NCBI GenBank assembly: GCA_035502095.1
Contig: DATJUX010000003.1
Span: 62,001 to 126,000, forward strand
Direction: 5' to 3'
Origin: JAKANT01 sp035502095
GTDB lineage: Bacteria > Pseudomonadota > Gammaproteobacteria > Burkholderiales > Burkholderiaceae_F
DNA: 64,000 nt
The position numbers and the translations under genes were made by a program. Position 1 is the first letter of the stretch. The number at the start of each line of letters is the position of its first letter. This document shows, piece by piece, positions 1-8,412 of the stretch. The notes beneath the pieces are model-generated. The model made no database searches and had not been told where the DNA came from. It saw nothing but the letters and a program-made list of their open reading frames with translations.

Positions 1-1456
1 CAAGGGCGAAGCGTTCCTCGGATTCGCGCAGCGAAACCTCGGCGCGCTTGCGCGCGTCGATGTCGGTCACCGATCCGGCCATGCGATACGGCTTGCCGTT
101 CGCATCGCGGACACACAGACCGCGGAAGCGCGCCCAGCGGTAACTGCCGTCGCGCTGCCTGACGCGGTGTTCGCCCGCGTAGAACGGCGTCCTGCCGGCC
201 AGGTGCGCATCGATCGCCGCGCACCGCTCGGGTTCATCGTCGGGATGGAACTCGCAGATTGCCATCCACTCGTCGAGCCGTTGCGCCTCCGGTCCGGCGG
301 GCAGGCCCAGGATCTCGCGACAGCGCGCCGAGGCGAATGCGCGATTGGCGGCGAAATCGAGATCCCACAATCCGTCGTCGGAACCTCCCACGGCGAGCGC
401 GAAGCGCTCGCGCGATACCTCGAGCGAGGCATGCGCAGCACTCAGGCGATTCAACTGGCGCAGCACGATCGCCAGCAGCAGCGCGGCGAGCCCACCGAGC
501 GCAAGCGTGCGCACCGCCGTGCCGATCGCCTGCTTGCGCCACGGGGCAAGTGCCACCGAGACGTCCTGCACCACGGCGACGGAAAGCGGATAACCGGCGA
601 CGTCGTGCATGACGGCGAAACGCTCGACGCCGTCGAGCGGGCTGATCGCCCGCATCGGCTCGGGGCGGCCGGCGTCGTAGGCCGCGCGCGCCTCCTGGTA
701 CCTGGGCACCGGCCGGCCGAGCGCGGATTCGAGCGCGGGGTAGCGCGCCACCAGCGTCCCGTCGTCGTGCATCAGCGTCACCTTGGTGCCGCGGTCCAGG
801 CGCAGGTCCTTGTAGAAGTCCTGGAAGTACTCGATGCGGCCGCGCGCCGCGACCGCACCGTTGAACCTGCCGTGGGCATTGGTCAGCCGTCGCGCCACCG
901 GAAAGATCCACTGCCCATCGACATCGCTCCTGCGCGCCGCGCCCACGGAGATCGGCGTTTTCGTGTCGGCCTGCAGCGCGTGGAACTGGGCCAGCGCGCT
1001 GACATTGATCGTCGCCTCCTGGCCCGGAAGCAGGTACGACGTCGCGCGGATCGAACCGTCGGCATTGACCACGAGCAGTCCGTCGACCTGCACCAGGCCG
1101 ACCGACTGTTCCTGCAGATAGGCATGCAGGTCGGCGGGACTGCGGCCGGCGAACCGGCCCTCGCCGGCCTGCTCGACGAGGTGACGCAGCACCACGTCGA
1201 CCGCCTGCAGGGAACGCGCGGTCTGTTCGGCGATCACCTGCGCCTGGCTTTCGAGCCTGCGCCCCGTGGCGCTCACCGCCGCGCGGTAGCCGAGCACGAT
1301 GTCGCACGCGGCAAGTCCGATGAACACTGCGATGAACAGGCTGCCGAGCAGCAGGATCCCGCGCGGCGTCCAGCGCAACGAGCCGAACGAACCGCCCGCG
1401 CGACGCGTGGCGGGTCCGGCACGGCGGGCAGTCGTCTCCTCGGGGCCTGTCGGCAT
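1..1456 (-). CDS. membrane-bound PAS sensor protein, 3' part outside window
   Basis: About 485 codons of an N-terminal sensor are visible; the output domain (kinase or GGDEF/EAL) lies beyond base 1, so its class is unknown. I read it on the minus strand in the frame that stays open to the window edge. A first transmembrane helix spans about residues 33-57. A periplasmic region of about 240 residues follows, resembling the PDC/Cache-like sensors of bacterial receptors. A second transmembrane helix lies near 304-325. Next comes a PAS domain, whose C-terminal PAC end reads VTDIDARKRAE, and then ESEERFAL, which starts another PAS or linker helix. The ATG at 1456 is the most plausible start but has only a weak Shine-Dalgarno. 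An extracellular ligand sensor is inferred; the ligand is not visible. Confidence 0.8.
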   Translation of the reverse strand, partial: MPTGPEETTARRAGPATRRAGGSFGSLRWTPRGILLLGSLFIAVFIGLAACDIVLGYRAAVSATGRRLESQAQVIAEQTARSLQAVDVVLRHLVEQAGEGRFAGRSPADLHAYLQEQSVGLVQVDGLLVVNADGSIRATSYLLPGQEATINVSALAQFHALQADTKTPISVGAARRSDVDGQWIFPVARRLTNAHGRFNGAVAARGRIEYFQDFYKDLRLDRGTKVTLMHDDGTLVARYPALESALGRPVPRYQEARAAYDAGRPEPMRAISPLDGVERFAVMHDVAGYPLSVAVVQDVSVALAPWRKQAIGTAVRTLALGGLAALLLAIVLRQLNRLSAAHASLEVSRERFALAVGGSDDGLWDLDFAANRAFASARCREILGLPAGPEAQRLDEWMAICEFHPDDEPERCAAIDAHLAGRTPFYAGEHRVRQRDGSYRWARFRGLCVRDANGKPYRMAGSVTDIDARKRAEVSLRESEERFAL

Positions 1457-1578
1457 CGTGATCGTCTCGCGGCGGGTCGCAGGATTGGGCCGACGCGGGG
1501 TTTCATCGCCGTGTCACACCACGTGTCAGCGGATTACGTTTGAAACACAGGACGCGGACGCGCGCACCGCGCGCACCT

Positions 1579-1651
1579 TGTCATCCTGAGGCGAAGGCGA
1601 AGGATCTCGGCGCTCGATCGTTCGCGATCCCTCGCTGCGCTCGGAGGACAC
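1579..1651. repeat. imperfect palindromic intergenic repeat, copy A
   Basis: The 308-bp gap between the PAS sensor and the LRAT-like gene holds no convincing gene. It contains TCATCCTGAGGCGAAGG followed by GATCCCTCGCTGCGCTCGG, a form of the dispersed repeat seen again near 9.67, 14.9, 16.2, 23.5, 52.8 and 57.5 kb. The ends are roughly complementary, so the transcript could fold into a hairpin. Sequence similarity between copies is partial. Confidence 0.6.
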
Positions 1652-1764
1652 GCCTCCACAGGCGTGGATTGCTTCGCCCGGCGCAATCCGCCCGAGGCTT
1701 CGCGACGGCGCGAGGAAGCACGTCCGGGCCTCGCGGGCTTCCCTCTTTCAATCCCCGGTTGTGA

Positions 1765-2304
1765 TTGGTTTCAATTGTTACGGGCCCCCTGTCGTGCGAA
1801 ATCGTGCTTCAACACGTTGCCTCCAAAGTGCCATCCATCGCGTATGTCACGCATGGATTCGAAGAAGCCCGGAGCAAGGACGTGTTGGACGAAATTCCCA
1901 TCGGAGCGCATCTCACGTCGCCACGGCGGGGTTATCTCCATCACGGCGTGTACGCGGGCAACGGCCGGGTGATCCACTACGGTGGATTCAATCGCCTGTT
2001 CGTTTCGCGCCCGGTCGAAGAGGTCTCGTTCGCCGAGTTCACGCTCGGCCACGGCTTCGAGATCAAGCCGTGGGTCGCCCCGAGGTTCCTCGGCAACGAC
2101 GTGGTCGAACGCGCGCGCGCCCGCATCGGCGAGAGCCGCTACCGCCTGTTCTCCAACAACTGCGAACACTTCGCGGAATGGTGCATCGGCGGCCAAAGCC
2201 GCAGCCGGCAGGTCGAAGCATTGTCGGCGGCGCTGAAGCGCGGGCTGGCGCGCCTGCGGCGGATCGGTGCGGCCACGAGTGGATCGGATGCGTTGCCGGC
2301 GTGA
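1765..2304 (+). CDS. LRAT/NlpC-P60-superfamily domain protein
   Basis: Up to 179 residues. The middle carries the hallmarks of the lecithin:retinol acyltransferase (LRAT)-like branch of the NlpC/P60 papain-like fold: HHGVYAG and VIHY supply the histidines, and NNCEHFAEWC supplies the nucleophilic cysteine in the family's NCEHF motif. Eukaryotic relatives are thiol acyltransferases or phospholipases acting on lipids; the substrate of bacterial members is mostly unknown. No signal peptide is seen. The start is uncertain: TTG at 1765 gives the longest form, while GTG 1881 or TTG 1884 has AAGGA just upstream and begins close to the domain. It stands alone, between a repeat and a rhodanese gene on the same strand. 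Confidence 0.75.
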   Translation: MVSIVTGPLSCEIVLQHVASKVPSIAYVTHGFEEARSKDVLDEIPIGAHLTSPRRGYLHHGVYAGNGRVIHYGGFNRLFVSRPVEEVSFAEFTLGHGFEIKPWVAPRFLGNDVVERARARIGESRYRLFSNNCEHFAEWCIGGQSRSRQVEALSAALKRGLARLRRIGAATSGSDALPA

Positions 2305-2440
2305 TCCGAAACACCGGGCAGGTTCGGCAAGGGCCGGCGTGAATTTCCACGCCCGATTCAAACGCTGATTCAAACGCGCTTCCCGCACAGTCCCATTGAA
2401 CGCGCTCGATGTAAGCGCGACCAATGAAAGGAATACGAAG

Positions 2441-3268
2441 ATGGGAACCGTCAAGACCGAATTCCTCGTGGATCCCGCGTGGATCGCAGCGCGCATCGAC
2501 GATCCTTCGGTGCGGCTGGTCGAGATCGACGTGAGCCCCGCCGCGTACAACGCCGGTCACGTCCCCGGCGCCGTGTTCTGGGATGCCTACCGCGATCTGC
2601 GTCATCCCGACTACCTGCCGGTCGGCGACGCCGCACTGCAGGAACTGGTGTGCAACGCCGGCATCGATGCTGGCACCACCGTCGTATTCCATGGTTATGG
2701 CGCACACCTGGGCTTCTGGCTCCTGAAGAACCACGGGCACCGAAACGTTTGTTTGATGGACGGCTCGCGTGAGCGGTGGACGAGCGCGGGCCAGGGCTGG
2801 TCGCGCGATACACCGCGCCATGCGCGAAGGAATTACCCGCTTGCCCCAGGCAACCCCCATCGAGCGTCGAAGGCGGACGTGTGCGCGATGCTCGGGACGC
2901 CGGGCATTGTGGTCGACACCCGATCCAGGGCCGAGTACGACGGCGAGCGCTTCTGGCCGTCGGGCCCCACCGCCGGTGCGGGACGAGCCGGCCACATTCC
3001 GGGTGCCGTGCACGTGCCGATCGAACTGCTGCGCACTGAAGACGGCGCGTTCCGGGACACGCACACGATGCAGCAGGTGCTGCGCGAACGCGGCGTGGAC
3101 CCGCGCGCCGCGCTCGTCACGTACTGCACGATCGGCAACCGGGCCGCGCAAGCGTGGTTCGCGCTGACGCACCTGCTCGGGTACGAGAACGTCCGCGTCT
3201 ATTACGGCTCGTGGACCGAGTGGGGCATGGCGACCGACACGCCGATCGAGGTGCCGGCGACGGTTTAG
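2441..3268 (+). CDS. two-domain rhodanese (sulfurtransferase)
   Basis: 275 residues, the usual size of thiosulfate or 3-mercaptopyruvate sulfurtransferases, which move a sulfane sulfur to cyanide or another thiol acceptor through a cysteine persulfide. The N-terminal domain (about 5-120) is the non-catalytic rhodanese fold with the conserved HVPGAVFWD. The C-terminal domain (about 145-270) has VDTRSRAEYDG, HIPGAVHVP and the active loop YCTIGNR with catalytic Cys229. The loop does not match the classical CRKG (thiosulfate) or CG[S/T]GV (mercaptopyruvate) types, so the sulfur donor is left open. The ATG at 2441 is preferred over an upstream in-frame start at 2396 because AAAGGA lies 8 bases before it. 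No signal peptide is visible, so it is probably cytoplasmic. Confidence 0.88.
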   Translation: MGTVKTEFLVDPAWIAARIDDPSVRLVEIDVSPAAYNAGHVPGAVFWDAYRDLRHPDYLPVGDAALQELVCNAGIDAGTTVVFHGYGAHLGFWLLKNHGHRNVCLMDGSRERWTSAGQGWSRDTPRHARRNYPLAPGNPHRASKADVCAMLGTPGIVVDTRSRAEYDGERFWPSGPTAGAGRAGHIPGAVHVPIELLRTEDGAFRDTHTMQQVLRERGVDPRAALVTYCTIGNRAAQAWFALTHLLGYENVRVYYGSWTEWGMATDTPIEVPATV

Positions 3269-3342
3269 AGTCCTCTCCGGCGAGACAGGTCCCCGAGGAT
3301 TCGCGATGGAGAGCGCACCGCCCTGCGGGATCCGGCACGACT

Positions 3343-3767
3343 CCTGCTCGTCGATGGCCGGGTCGCACTCGTAACTGGGGCGTCCGCCGGCCTCGGGGCA
3401 CGCTTGGCGCGCGTGCTCGCAGCGGCCGGGGCGCACGTGGTGCTCACCGCGCGCAGATCGGAGCGCCTGGCAGAGGTTGCCCCGGAAGAGGAATCGGTCG
3501 CGTCGATACGCGGCATGATCGAGCTCAACCTGACGCGCGATATCGTGGCGTGCGCGTCAACGCCATCGCGCCGGGCTTCTTCCCGAGCGAAATGACCGGA
3601 ATGCTGCAGAAGCGGGATCTCGTCGCTCGCATCGACCGGCGCACGCTGATGCACCGGCCGGGCAAGCCCACGAACTGGACGGCGTGCCGCTCTTTCTCGT
3701 CAGCGATGCGTCGTCCTACGTAACGGGGCACACGCTGGTGGTCGACGGCGGGTGGACGGCGTGGTGA
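3343..3767 (+). pseudogene. decayed short-chain dehydrogenase/reductase
   Basis: Remnant of an SDR gene. The first fragment (about 3355-3480) reads RVALVTGASAGLGARLARVL, the nucleotide-binding TGxxxGxG motif. A piece like IELNLT follows, and then the central part with the Ser-Tyr-Lys catalytic residues is missing. Further on, in other frames, come VRVNAIAPGFFPSEMTGML (about 3545-3600) and VPLFLVSDASSYVTGHTL with VVDGGWTAW up to the stop at 3767. Both frameshifts and an internal deletion are needed to explain this, so it cannot make an active enzyme. It lies convergent to the Bug receptor relic, which has also lost its centre. Confidence 0.8.
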
Positions 3768-3886
3768 GGACTGGACGCGTTCGGACCCACCCCAGCCGTA
3801 CCCGGCCTTCCCCGCGCGCGCATTCGCAGGGGGAAAAGCAGATCCCTCGCCCGTCGGACGGGCGGAAAGCGCGGGCGCGACAAACA

Positions 3887-4596
3887 CTAGTCTGCGTACA
3901 CCCCCGCTGCGCGGATGACCGGACCCCACTTGTCGATCTCCTGCTTCAGCCACACGCGCAGGCCGTCGGGCTTCTGCTTCGATTCCGGCACGATTTCGGC
4001 GGCGAGGTCGGTCATGCGCGCGACCACGACGGGATCCTTCAGTGCTGCACGCAACGCGGTGTTGAGTTTCTCGAGCGCCGCCGGCGGCGTGCCCTTCGGC
4101 GCGTAGATGCCGTGCCAGACCTTGACCTCGAAGTCCTTCAAGCCCGCTTCGTTCAGGCTTGGCGTATCGGGCAGGACCGGTATGCGCTCGCGCGTGGTCA
4201 CGCCGTACAGCTTCACGGTGCCGGCCTTGATGTGCGACATCGTCTGCGTGGTCTGAGCGGGTTGAACGGCAGCTTGCGATAGAGCGCCGGCGCCGTCGCC
4301 ATCCCGGTGTGATGGCTCAGGATCGTGTAGCCGTCAGGCGCTGCCTTGGCGACGTAGTTGGCCGCGATCGTTCCTCCGGCGCCGAGCTTGTTTTCGACCA
4401 CCACGGTCTGCCCGAGCGACTGACTCATCGAGATCGAGATCGCGCGCGCCACCACGTCGGTCGGGCCGCCGGCCGCGAACGGCACCACCAGCGTGATCGG
4501 CCTGCCCGGATATGCCCGCGCCAGCGCGGCGGTGCACGCCACCGGGCCGACGCAGCCGAACAGGCTCAGCAAGAGCGTCCTGCGAATCGGTCCCAT
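3887..4596 (-). pseudogene. Bug/TctC-type tripartite tricarboxylate receptor, internally deleted
   Basis: The N-terminal piece (4596 down to about 4260) has a signal peptide, then PGRPITLVVPFAAGGPTD and the typical DGYTIL, ending at LPFNPL. The C-terminal piece (about 4260 down to 3887) resumes in another frame with QTTQTMSHIKAGTVKLYGVT and runs to a normal end. Intact Bug proteins are about 320-330 residues; roughly 80-100 residues of the first lobe and hinge are absent at the junction near 4255-4262 and the frame is broken. Bug proteins are periplasmic receptors for carboxylates, a diverse class expanded in Burkholderiales. It ends the itaconate cluster on the same strand, so the intact ancestor may have served uptake there. 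Confidence 0.85.
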
Positions 4597-4615
4597 CGTC
4601 TCTCCTCCAACGTGG

Positions 4616-5005
4616 TCAGTCTTGTACCTGCATCAATTCCGAAATCTCGATCAGGTTCAGGTCCGGATCGCGCACGTAGATCGAGCGCAGCCTGGACGTC
4701 GCTCCGGTGCGCTCGACGGGTCCTTCGATGATCGGCCACGCGCATTTGTGCAAATGCGCGATCACCGTATCGAGCGGGCGATCGGCGATGAAGCAGAGAT
4801 CGAGCGCGCCGGGCACCGGAAGGTGCGCCTTGGGTTCGAACTCGCGTCCGCGCTCGTGAAGGTTGATCTTCTGCTGCCCGAAGCGCAGTGCGATGCGGCC
4901 GCCGGCGAATGTCTCCACCTGCATGCCGAGCACGCGCGTATAAAAATCGATGCAGGCGGCACGATCAATGGTGGTCAGCACCAAGTGGTCGAGATGATCG
5001 ATCAC
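4616..5005 (-). CDS. VOC-family (glyoxalase/dioxygenase-like) protein
   Basis: 129 residues, one vicinal-oxygen-chelate module: IDHLDHLVLTT at the start, GALDLCFIADRP in the middle and DPDLNLIEISE at the end, which supply the metal-binding His/Glu positions of the fold. The GTG start at 5005 overlaps the TGA of the upstream lyase gene (GTGA), which implies translational coupling. A VOC protein of this kind (PA0880) is also part of the P. aeruginosa ict-ich-ccl itaconate locus. Its role there is not established; removal of a side product or a dioxygenase-like step is only a guess. Confidence 0.85.
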   Translation of the reverse strand: MIDHLDHLVLTTIDRAACIDFYTRVLGMQVETFAGGRIALRFGQQKINLHERGREFEPKAHLPVPGALDLCFIADRPLDTVIAHLHKCAWPIIEGPVERTGATSRLRSIYVRDPDLNLIEISELMQVQD

Positions 5006-5823
5006 GGTCCTGCCTTGTCGCGCGCTTCGAATTCGTCGACGATCGCCTGCGCGCGCAGGATGACCGGGCGGTCGACCATCCCGCCGTCGAGCTGCACCGC
5101 TGCACCGTGGGCTCGTGCGGCGGCTTCGAGCACACGCCGCGCCCACGCGAGTTCCTGCTGCGTGGCCATGAAACCACGCTTGACCGTTTCGACCTGGCGC
5201 GGATGGATGCAGAGCTTCGCGCCGAACCCGAGCCGGCGCGCGCGCGCGGTGTCGCGCGCCAGCAGCTCTGCATCGTCGATCGCGGCAGTCACGCCGTCGA
5301 CGGGCGGTGCGAGGCCGGCGAGGCGCGAGACGAGCACGAGCTGCGAGCGGAACGGCAGCAGTTCGTCGTCGCCGCCTTGCATGCCGAGGTCGAGCTGGAA
5401 GTCGATCGAACCGAAGACGAGCCGCTGCACGCCCTCGGCGCGCGCGAGCGTGCGCGCGTTGTCGAACCCGGCCGCAGTTTCGACGAGCGGCAACATCGGC
5501 CGGTCCACGGCGACGGTGGCGATGCGGTGCAGGTCGGCGACCTGCTCCGCCTTGGGCACCATCACGGCCGCGACGCCCGCGAGCGCGCACAGCGCGATGT
5601 CCTCGGCGAACCACAACGTGCCGGGCGCGTTGATGCGCACGACGACGGGACGCTGCGGCGCGAGCCAGCGCGCGACCGCCGCGCGCGCTTCCATCTTGCC
5701 TTCCGGCGGCACCGCATCTTCGAGATCGACGATCACCGCATCGGCACCGGTCGCAAGCGCCTTGTCGAAGCGCTCCGGCCGGTTGCCCGGCACGAACAGG
5801 TACGTGCGAGGCAGCGGCGCCAT
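5002..5823 (-). CDS. ccl: CitE-like CoA-ester lyase, probable citramalyl-CoA lyase
   Basis: 273 residues of the HpcH/HpaI-citrate lyase beta superfamily. Motifs in order: FVPGNRPERF, VDLEDAVPPEGK (acidic Mg2+ site), VRINAPG, LPLVETAAGF, FGSIDFQLDLGM (second Mg2+ ligand region) and LCIHPRQV. Enzymes of this family split malyl-, citryl- or citramalyl-CoA. With ict and ich nearby, the likely reaction is (S)-citramalyl-CoA to acetyl-CoA plus pyruvate, the last step of itaconate degradation. The ATG at 5823 sits in a TGATG junction with the MmgE/PrpD stop and is chosen over an ATG at 5832. The assignment among lyases rests on gene context. Confidence 0.82.
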   Translation of the reverse strand: MAPLPRTYLFVPGNRPERFDKALATGADAVIVDLEDAVPPEGKMEARAAVARWLAPQRPVVVRINAPGTLWFAEDIALCALAGVAAVMVPKAEQVADLHRIATVAVDRPMLPLVETAAGFDNARTLARAEGVQRLVFGSIDFQLDLGMQGGDDELLPFRSQLVLVSRLAGLAPPVDGVTAAIDDAELLARDTARARRLGFGAKLCIHPRQVETVKRGFMATQQELAWARRVLEAAARAHGAAVQLDGGMVDRPVILRAQAIVDEFEARDKAGP

Positions 5824-7178
5824 CACAGCCATCGTTCGATGGTCGCTGCCTGCGCCAGCGCCCAGGTGCGTTCGATCACCTTGCGCATCTCGGCTTCGTT
5901 CGCGCCCTCGTGATAGCGCGCGAGGCGCAGCGCTTTTTCTTCGATCTCGGCGCGGCTCAACGTATTGCCGGGATCGCCCTTCGGCTCGTCGACACGCCCC
6001 TCGAAGCGCCTGCCGTCGAGCCTGTGCACAGATACCTTGCCGATCCACCGCGCGGGATACGCGGCGTCGACCTCCGGGTCGAGTTCCATTTTCACCCGGT
6101 CGCGGAAGGCGACCACCGCCGGGTCCTTGAAGCCGGCATCGAAATCGGCCAACCCCGCGCGCCCGTTGAGCGCGATCAGGCCGAGCACCGTGCCCATTGA
6201 GAACTTCGCCTGGTGCACGGTTTGCGGATCGACCACCGGTCCCAGGACATCGAGCGCGCCCTGGTGCACGCGCGCGACGACCTGTTCGATCTCGCCCGCA
6301 TGCAGCCGGTTCGTGCGCATCACCTGCAGCAACGCGTCGGCCGCCGGGTGCGTATGCCGGCACGACGCGTGAAACTTGAACGAGGTTTCCGCGAGCGCCC
6401 AGCGGCTGCCGAGTCCGTCGGTCAGCTTGCGCGGGTCGGCATCGCTCGACATCGCCGCCGCCAGGCCCTGTCCGCCTTCGAGGATGCGCCGCGCACCGGT
6501 GAAGCCGTCGTGTGCGAGGTACGCGGCCGTGAGCCCAGCGCCCGCCGCATGCGCCGTGTGCAGCTGCTTCGAATCCGCCGCGTCGCGCAGGAACTCCCAC
6601 AGGCCGGCCGCTTGCGTGCCCGCGGACCCGAACGCGTGCTGCATCCGGACCGGCGTCAGGCGCAGGAGGCTGCCCGTTGCCGCGGCCGCCGCGAACGTTC
6701 CTGCCGTGCCGGTGGTATGGAAGATCTTGTAGTGCGAGCGGCCGAGGAACTCGCCGACGCGAATACCGACTTCGTACCCGACGACGCTGGCGAGCAGGAA
6801 CGCCCGGCCCGGCGCGCGCAAGGCCTGTGCCGTCGCCAACGCGGCGGGAAAGACGACGGCCGCCGGATGAAATACCGCGCCGTTGTGAACGTCGTCCTGT
6901 TCGGCGAAATGCGATGACGCCGCATTGATGGCCGCCGCCACGAGCGGACTGCTGCCGTGCCGATGAATCAGGATCTCCGACGGCCCGTCGGGCGGACCCA
7001 TCGCCGCAAAGAAACGCGCGATCGCCTCGACGGGGCGCGCACCTTTGCCGGCGAGCGCCGAGCCGAACCAGTCGAGAAACAGTTCCTCCGCGCGCCGCAC
7101 GACGGGAGCGGGGATGCATTCGAAGCGAAGTGTCGCCGCGAAATGGGCGAGGGACTCGGTGGGGTTGGTTTCGGTCAT
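5823..7178 (-). CDS. MmgE/PrpD family protein
   Basis: 451 residues covering the whole MmgE/PrpD fold (2-methylcitrate dehydratase, cis-aconitate decarboxylase and relatives). Family features include LFLDWFGSALAG near the N terminus, SSHFAEQDDVHNGAVFHPAA, VGYEVGIRVG, FKFHASCRHTHPAADAL and the C-terminal LSRAEIEEKALRLA. The His-rich FHASCRHTHP segment corresponds to the conserved active-site region. A relative (PA0881) is part of the P. aeruginosa itaconate locus, where its role is unclear; an isomerase or hydro-lyase acting on C5/C6 acids is plausible. The ATG at 7178 is preferred to a GTG at 7211. Its stop overlaps the lyase start. Confidence 0.85.
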   Translation of the reverse strand: MTETNPTESLAHFAATLRFECIPAPVVRRAEELFLDWFGSALAGKGARPVEAIARFFAAMGPPDGPSEILIHRHGSSPLVAAAINAASSHFAEQDDVHNGAVFHPAAVVFPAALATAQALRAPGRAFLLASVVGYEVGIRVGEFLGRSHYKIFHTTGTAGTFAAAAATGSLLRLTPVRMQHAFGSAGTQAAGLWEFLRDAADSKQLHTAHAAGAGLTAAYLAHDGFTGARRILEGGQGLAAAMSSDADPRKLTDGLGSRWALAETSFKFHASCRHTHPAADALLQVMRTNRLHAGEIEQVVARVHQGALDVLGPVVDPQTVHQAKFSMGTVLGLIALNGRAGLADFDAGFKDPAVVAFRDRVKMELDPEVDAAYPARWIGKVSVHRLDGRRFEGRVDEPKGDPGNTLSRAEIEEKALRLARYHEGANEAEMRKVIERTWALAQAATIERWL

Positions 7179-7223
7179 GGCATCTTCAGTTGCGCGCGCG
7201 TTTTCGACCACACGTGCCAGCCA

Positions 7224-8402
7224 TCAGATCGCGCGCTCCGCACGCAACTTCTCGATCTCGTCGGCCGAGTACGCAAGCTCCGCCAGGATGCGCGCCGAAT
7301 GCTCGCCGAGCGCGGGCACCGGGTCCATCCTGGGTGCGAACGTGTCCGGGATGCCGGGCGGAAGGAGCGCAGGCACGGCGCCGGCGGGTGTCTGCACCTC
7401 GGTCCACCGCCGGCGTGCACGCAGTTGGGGATGCGCCCAGACGTCGCGCATCGAATTGACGCGCGCGTTGGCGATCTGCGCCCGCTCGAGGCGGGCGACG
7501 ACCTGGTCGGCGTCGAGCCGGCCGAACACCTCGACGATGACCGCGTGCAAGGTGTCGCGCGCCGCCACGCGCCGCGCGTTCGAGGCGAAGCGCGGATCCG
7601 CCGCGAGCGCCGGCTGCTCGAGCACGATGGCGCAGAACTCCTGCCACTCGCGCTCGTTCTGCAGGCCGAGCATCACGGTCCTGCCATCGCCGGTCGGAAA
7701 GGGGCCGTAGGGATAGATGGTCGCGTGCGCCGCCCCCGCGCGCGGCGGCGGCGTCGCGCCTTCGAAGGCGTAATAGAGCGGATACGACATCCACTCGACC
7801 ATGCTTTCCAGCATCGACACGTCGATGCGGCACCCACGCCCGGTGCGCTCGCGCTGGATCAGGGCGCCCAGGATGTTCGTGAGCCCGTACATGCCGGCGG
7901 CGATATCCGCGATCGAACAGCCCGCCTTGACGGGCTCGTCCGGTGTGCCGGTGATCGAAAGGAAGCCGGACTCGCTCTGGATCAGCAGGTCGTAGGCCTT
8001 CTTGTCGCGATAAGGACCGTCGGCGCCGTAGCCGGAGATGTCGCAGACGATCAGGCGCGGCAGGCGCTCGTGCAGCGCTTCGAAAGAAAGCCCGAGACGC
8101 GCCGCGGCGCCCGGAACCAGGTTCTGCACGAGCACGTCGGACCTGGCGAGCAGGCGCGCCAGCACGTCGGGTGCCTGCGGATGCTTGAGATCCAGCGTCA
8201 GGCTTTCCTTCGAACGATTGGTCCAGACGAAATGCGAGGCCTGCCCGCGCACGCGCTCGTCGTAGGCACGGGCGAAGTCGCCGACGCCCGGACGTTCGAT
8301 CTTGATGACGCGCGCGCCAAGATCCGCTAACTGGCGCGTGCAGAACGGCGCCGCGATCGCATGTTCGAGTGAAACGACCGTCACGCCATCGAGGGGAGAC
8401 AT
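7224..8402 (-). CDS. ict: class III (CaiB/BaiF) CoA-transferase, probable itaconate CoA-transferase
   Basis: 392 residues, full length for family III CoA-transferases. Key segments: GVTVVSLEHAIAAPFCTRQLADLGARVIKIE near the start (described as the CoA-binding N-terminal part), then AYDLLIQSESG with the predicted nucleophile Asp138, ADIAAGMYGLTNILGAL and DVSMLESMVEWM. The enzyme would move CoA from succinyl-CoA to itaconate, giving itaconyl-CoA. This substrate is inferred from adjacency to ich and ccl and from the same gene set in P. aeruginosa, where PA0882 is the itaconate enzyme. Mesaconate or another C5 acid remains possible. It lies 10 bp after the acyl-CoA dehydrogenase gene, in one apparent operon. 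Confidence 0.83.
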   Translation of the reverse strand: MSPLDGVTVVSLEHAIAAPFCTRQLADLGARVIKIERPGVGDFARAYDERVRGQASHFVWTNRSKESLTLDLKHPQAPDVLARLLARSDVLVQNLVPGAAARLGLSFEALHERLPRLIVCDISGYGADGPYRDKKAYDLLIQSESGFLSITGTPDEPVKAGCSIADIAAGMYGLTNILGALIQRERTGRGCRIDVSMLESMVEWMSYPLYYAFEGATPPPRAGAAHATIYPYGPFPTGDGRTVMLGLQNEREWQEFCAIVLEQPALAADPRFASNARRVAARDTLHAVIVEVFGRLDADQVVARLERAQIANARVNSMRDVWAHPQLRARRRWTEVQTPAGAVPALLPPGIPDTFAPRMDPVPALGEHSARILAELAYSADEIEKLRAERAI

Positions 8403-8412
8403 CGGTACCCGG

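Noticed and set aside
234..1307. Long Arg/Gly-rich open frames on both strands over the first 1.5 kb
   Set aside because: They are shadows of the PAS sensor, whose own minus-strand frame stays open to the window edge and shows clear PAS motifs and membrane helices.
4616..5614. 332-codon open frame covering the VOC gene with a long N-terminal extension
   Set aside because: The extension is a shadow of the CitE-like lyase gene; the real VOC start is the GTG at 5005 in the GTGA overlap.
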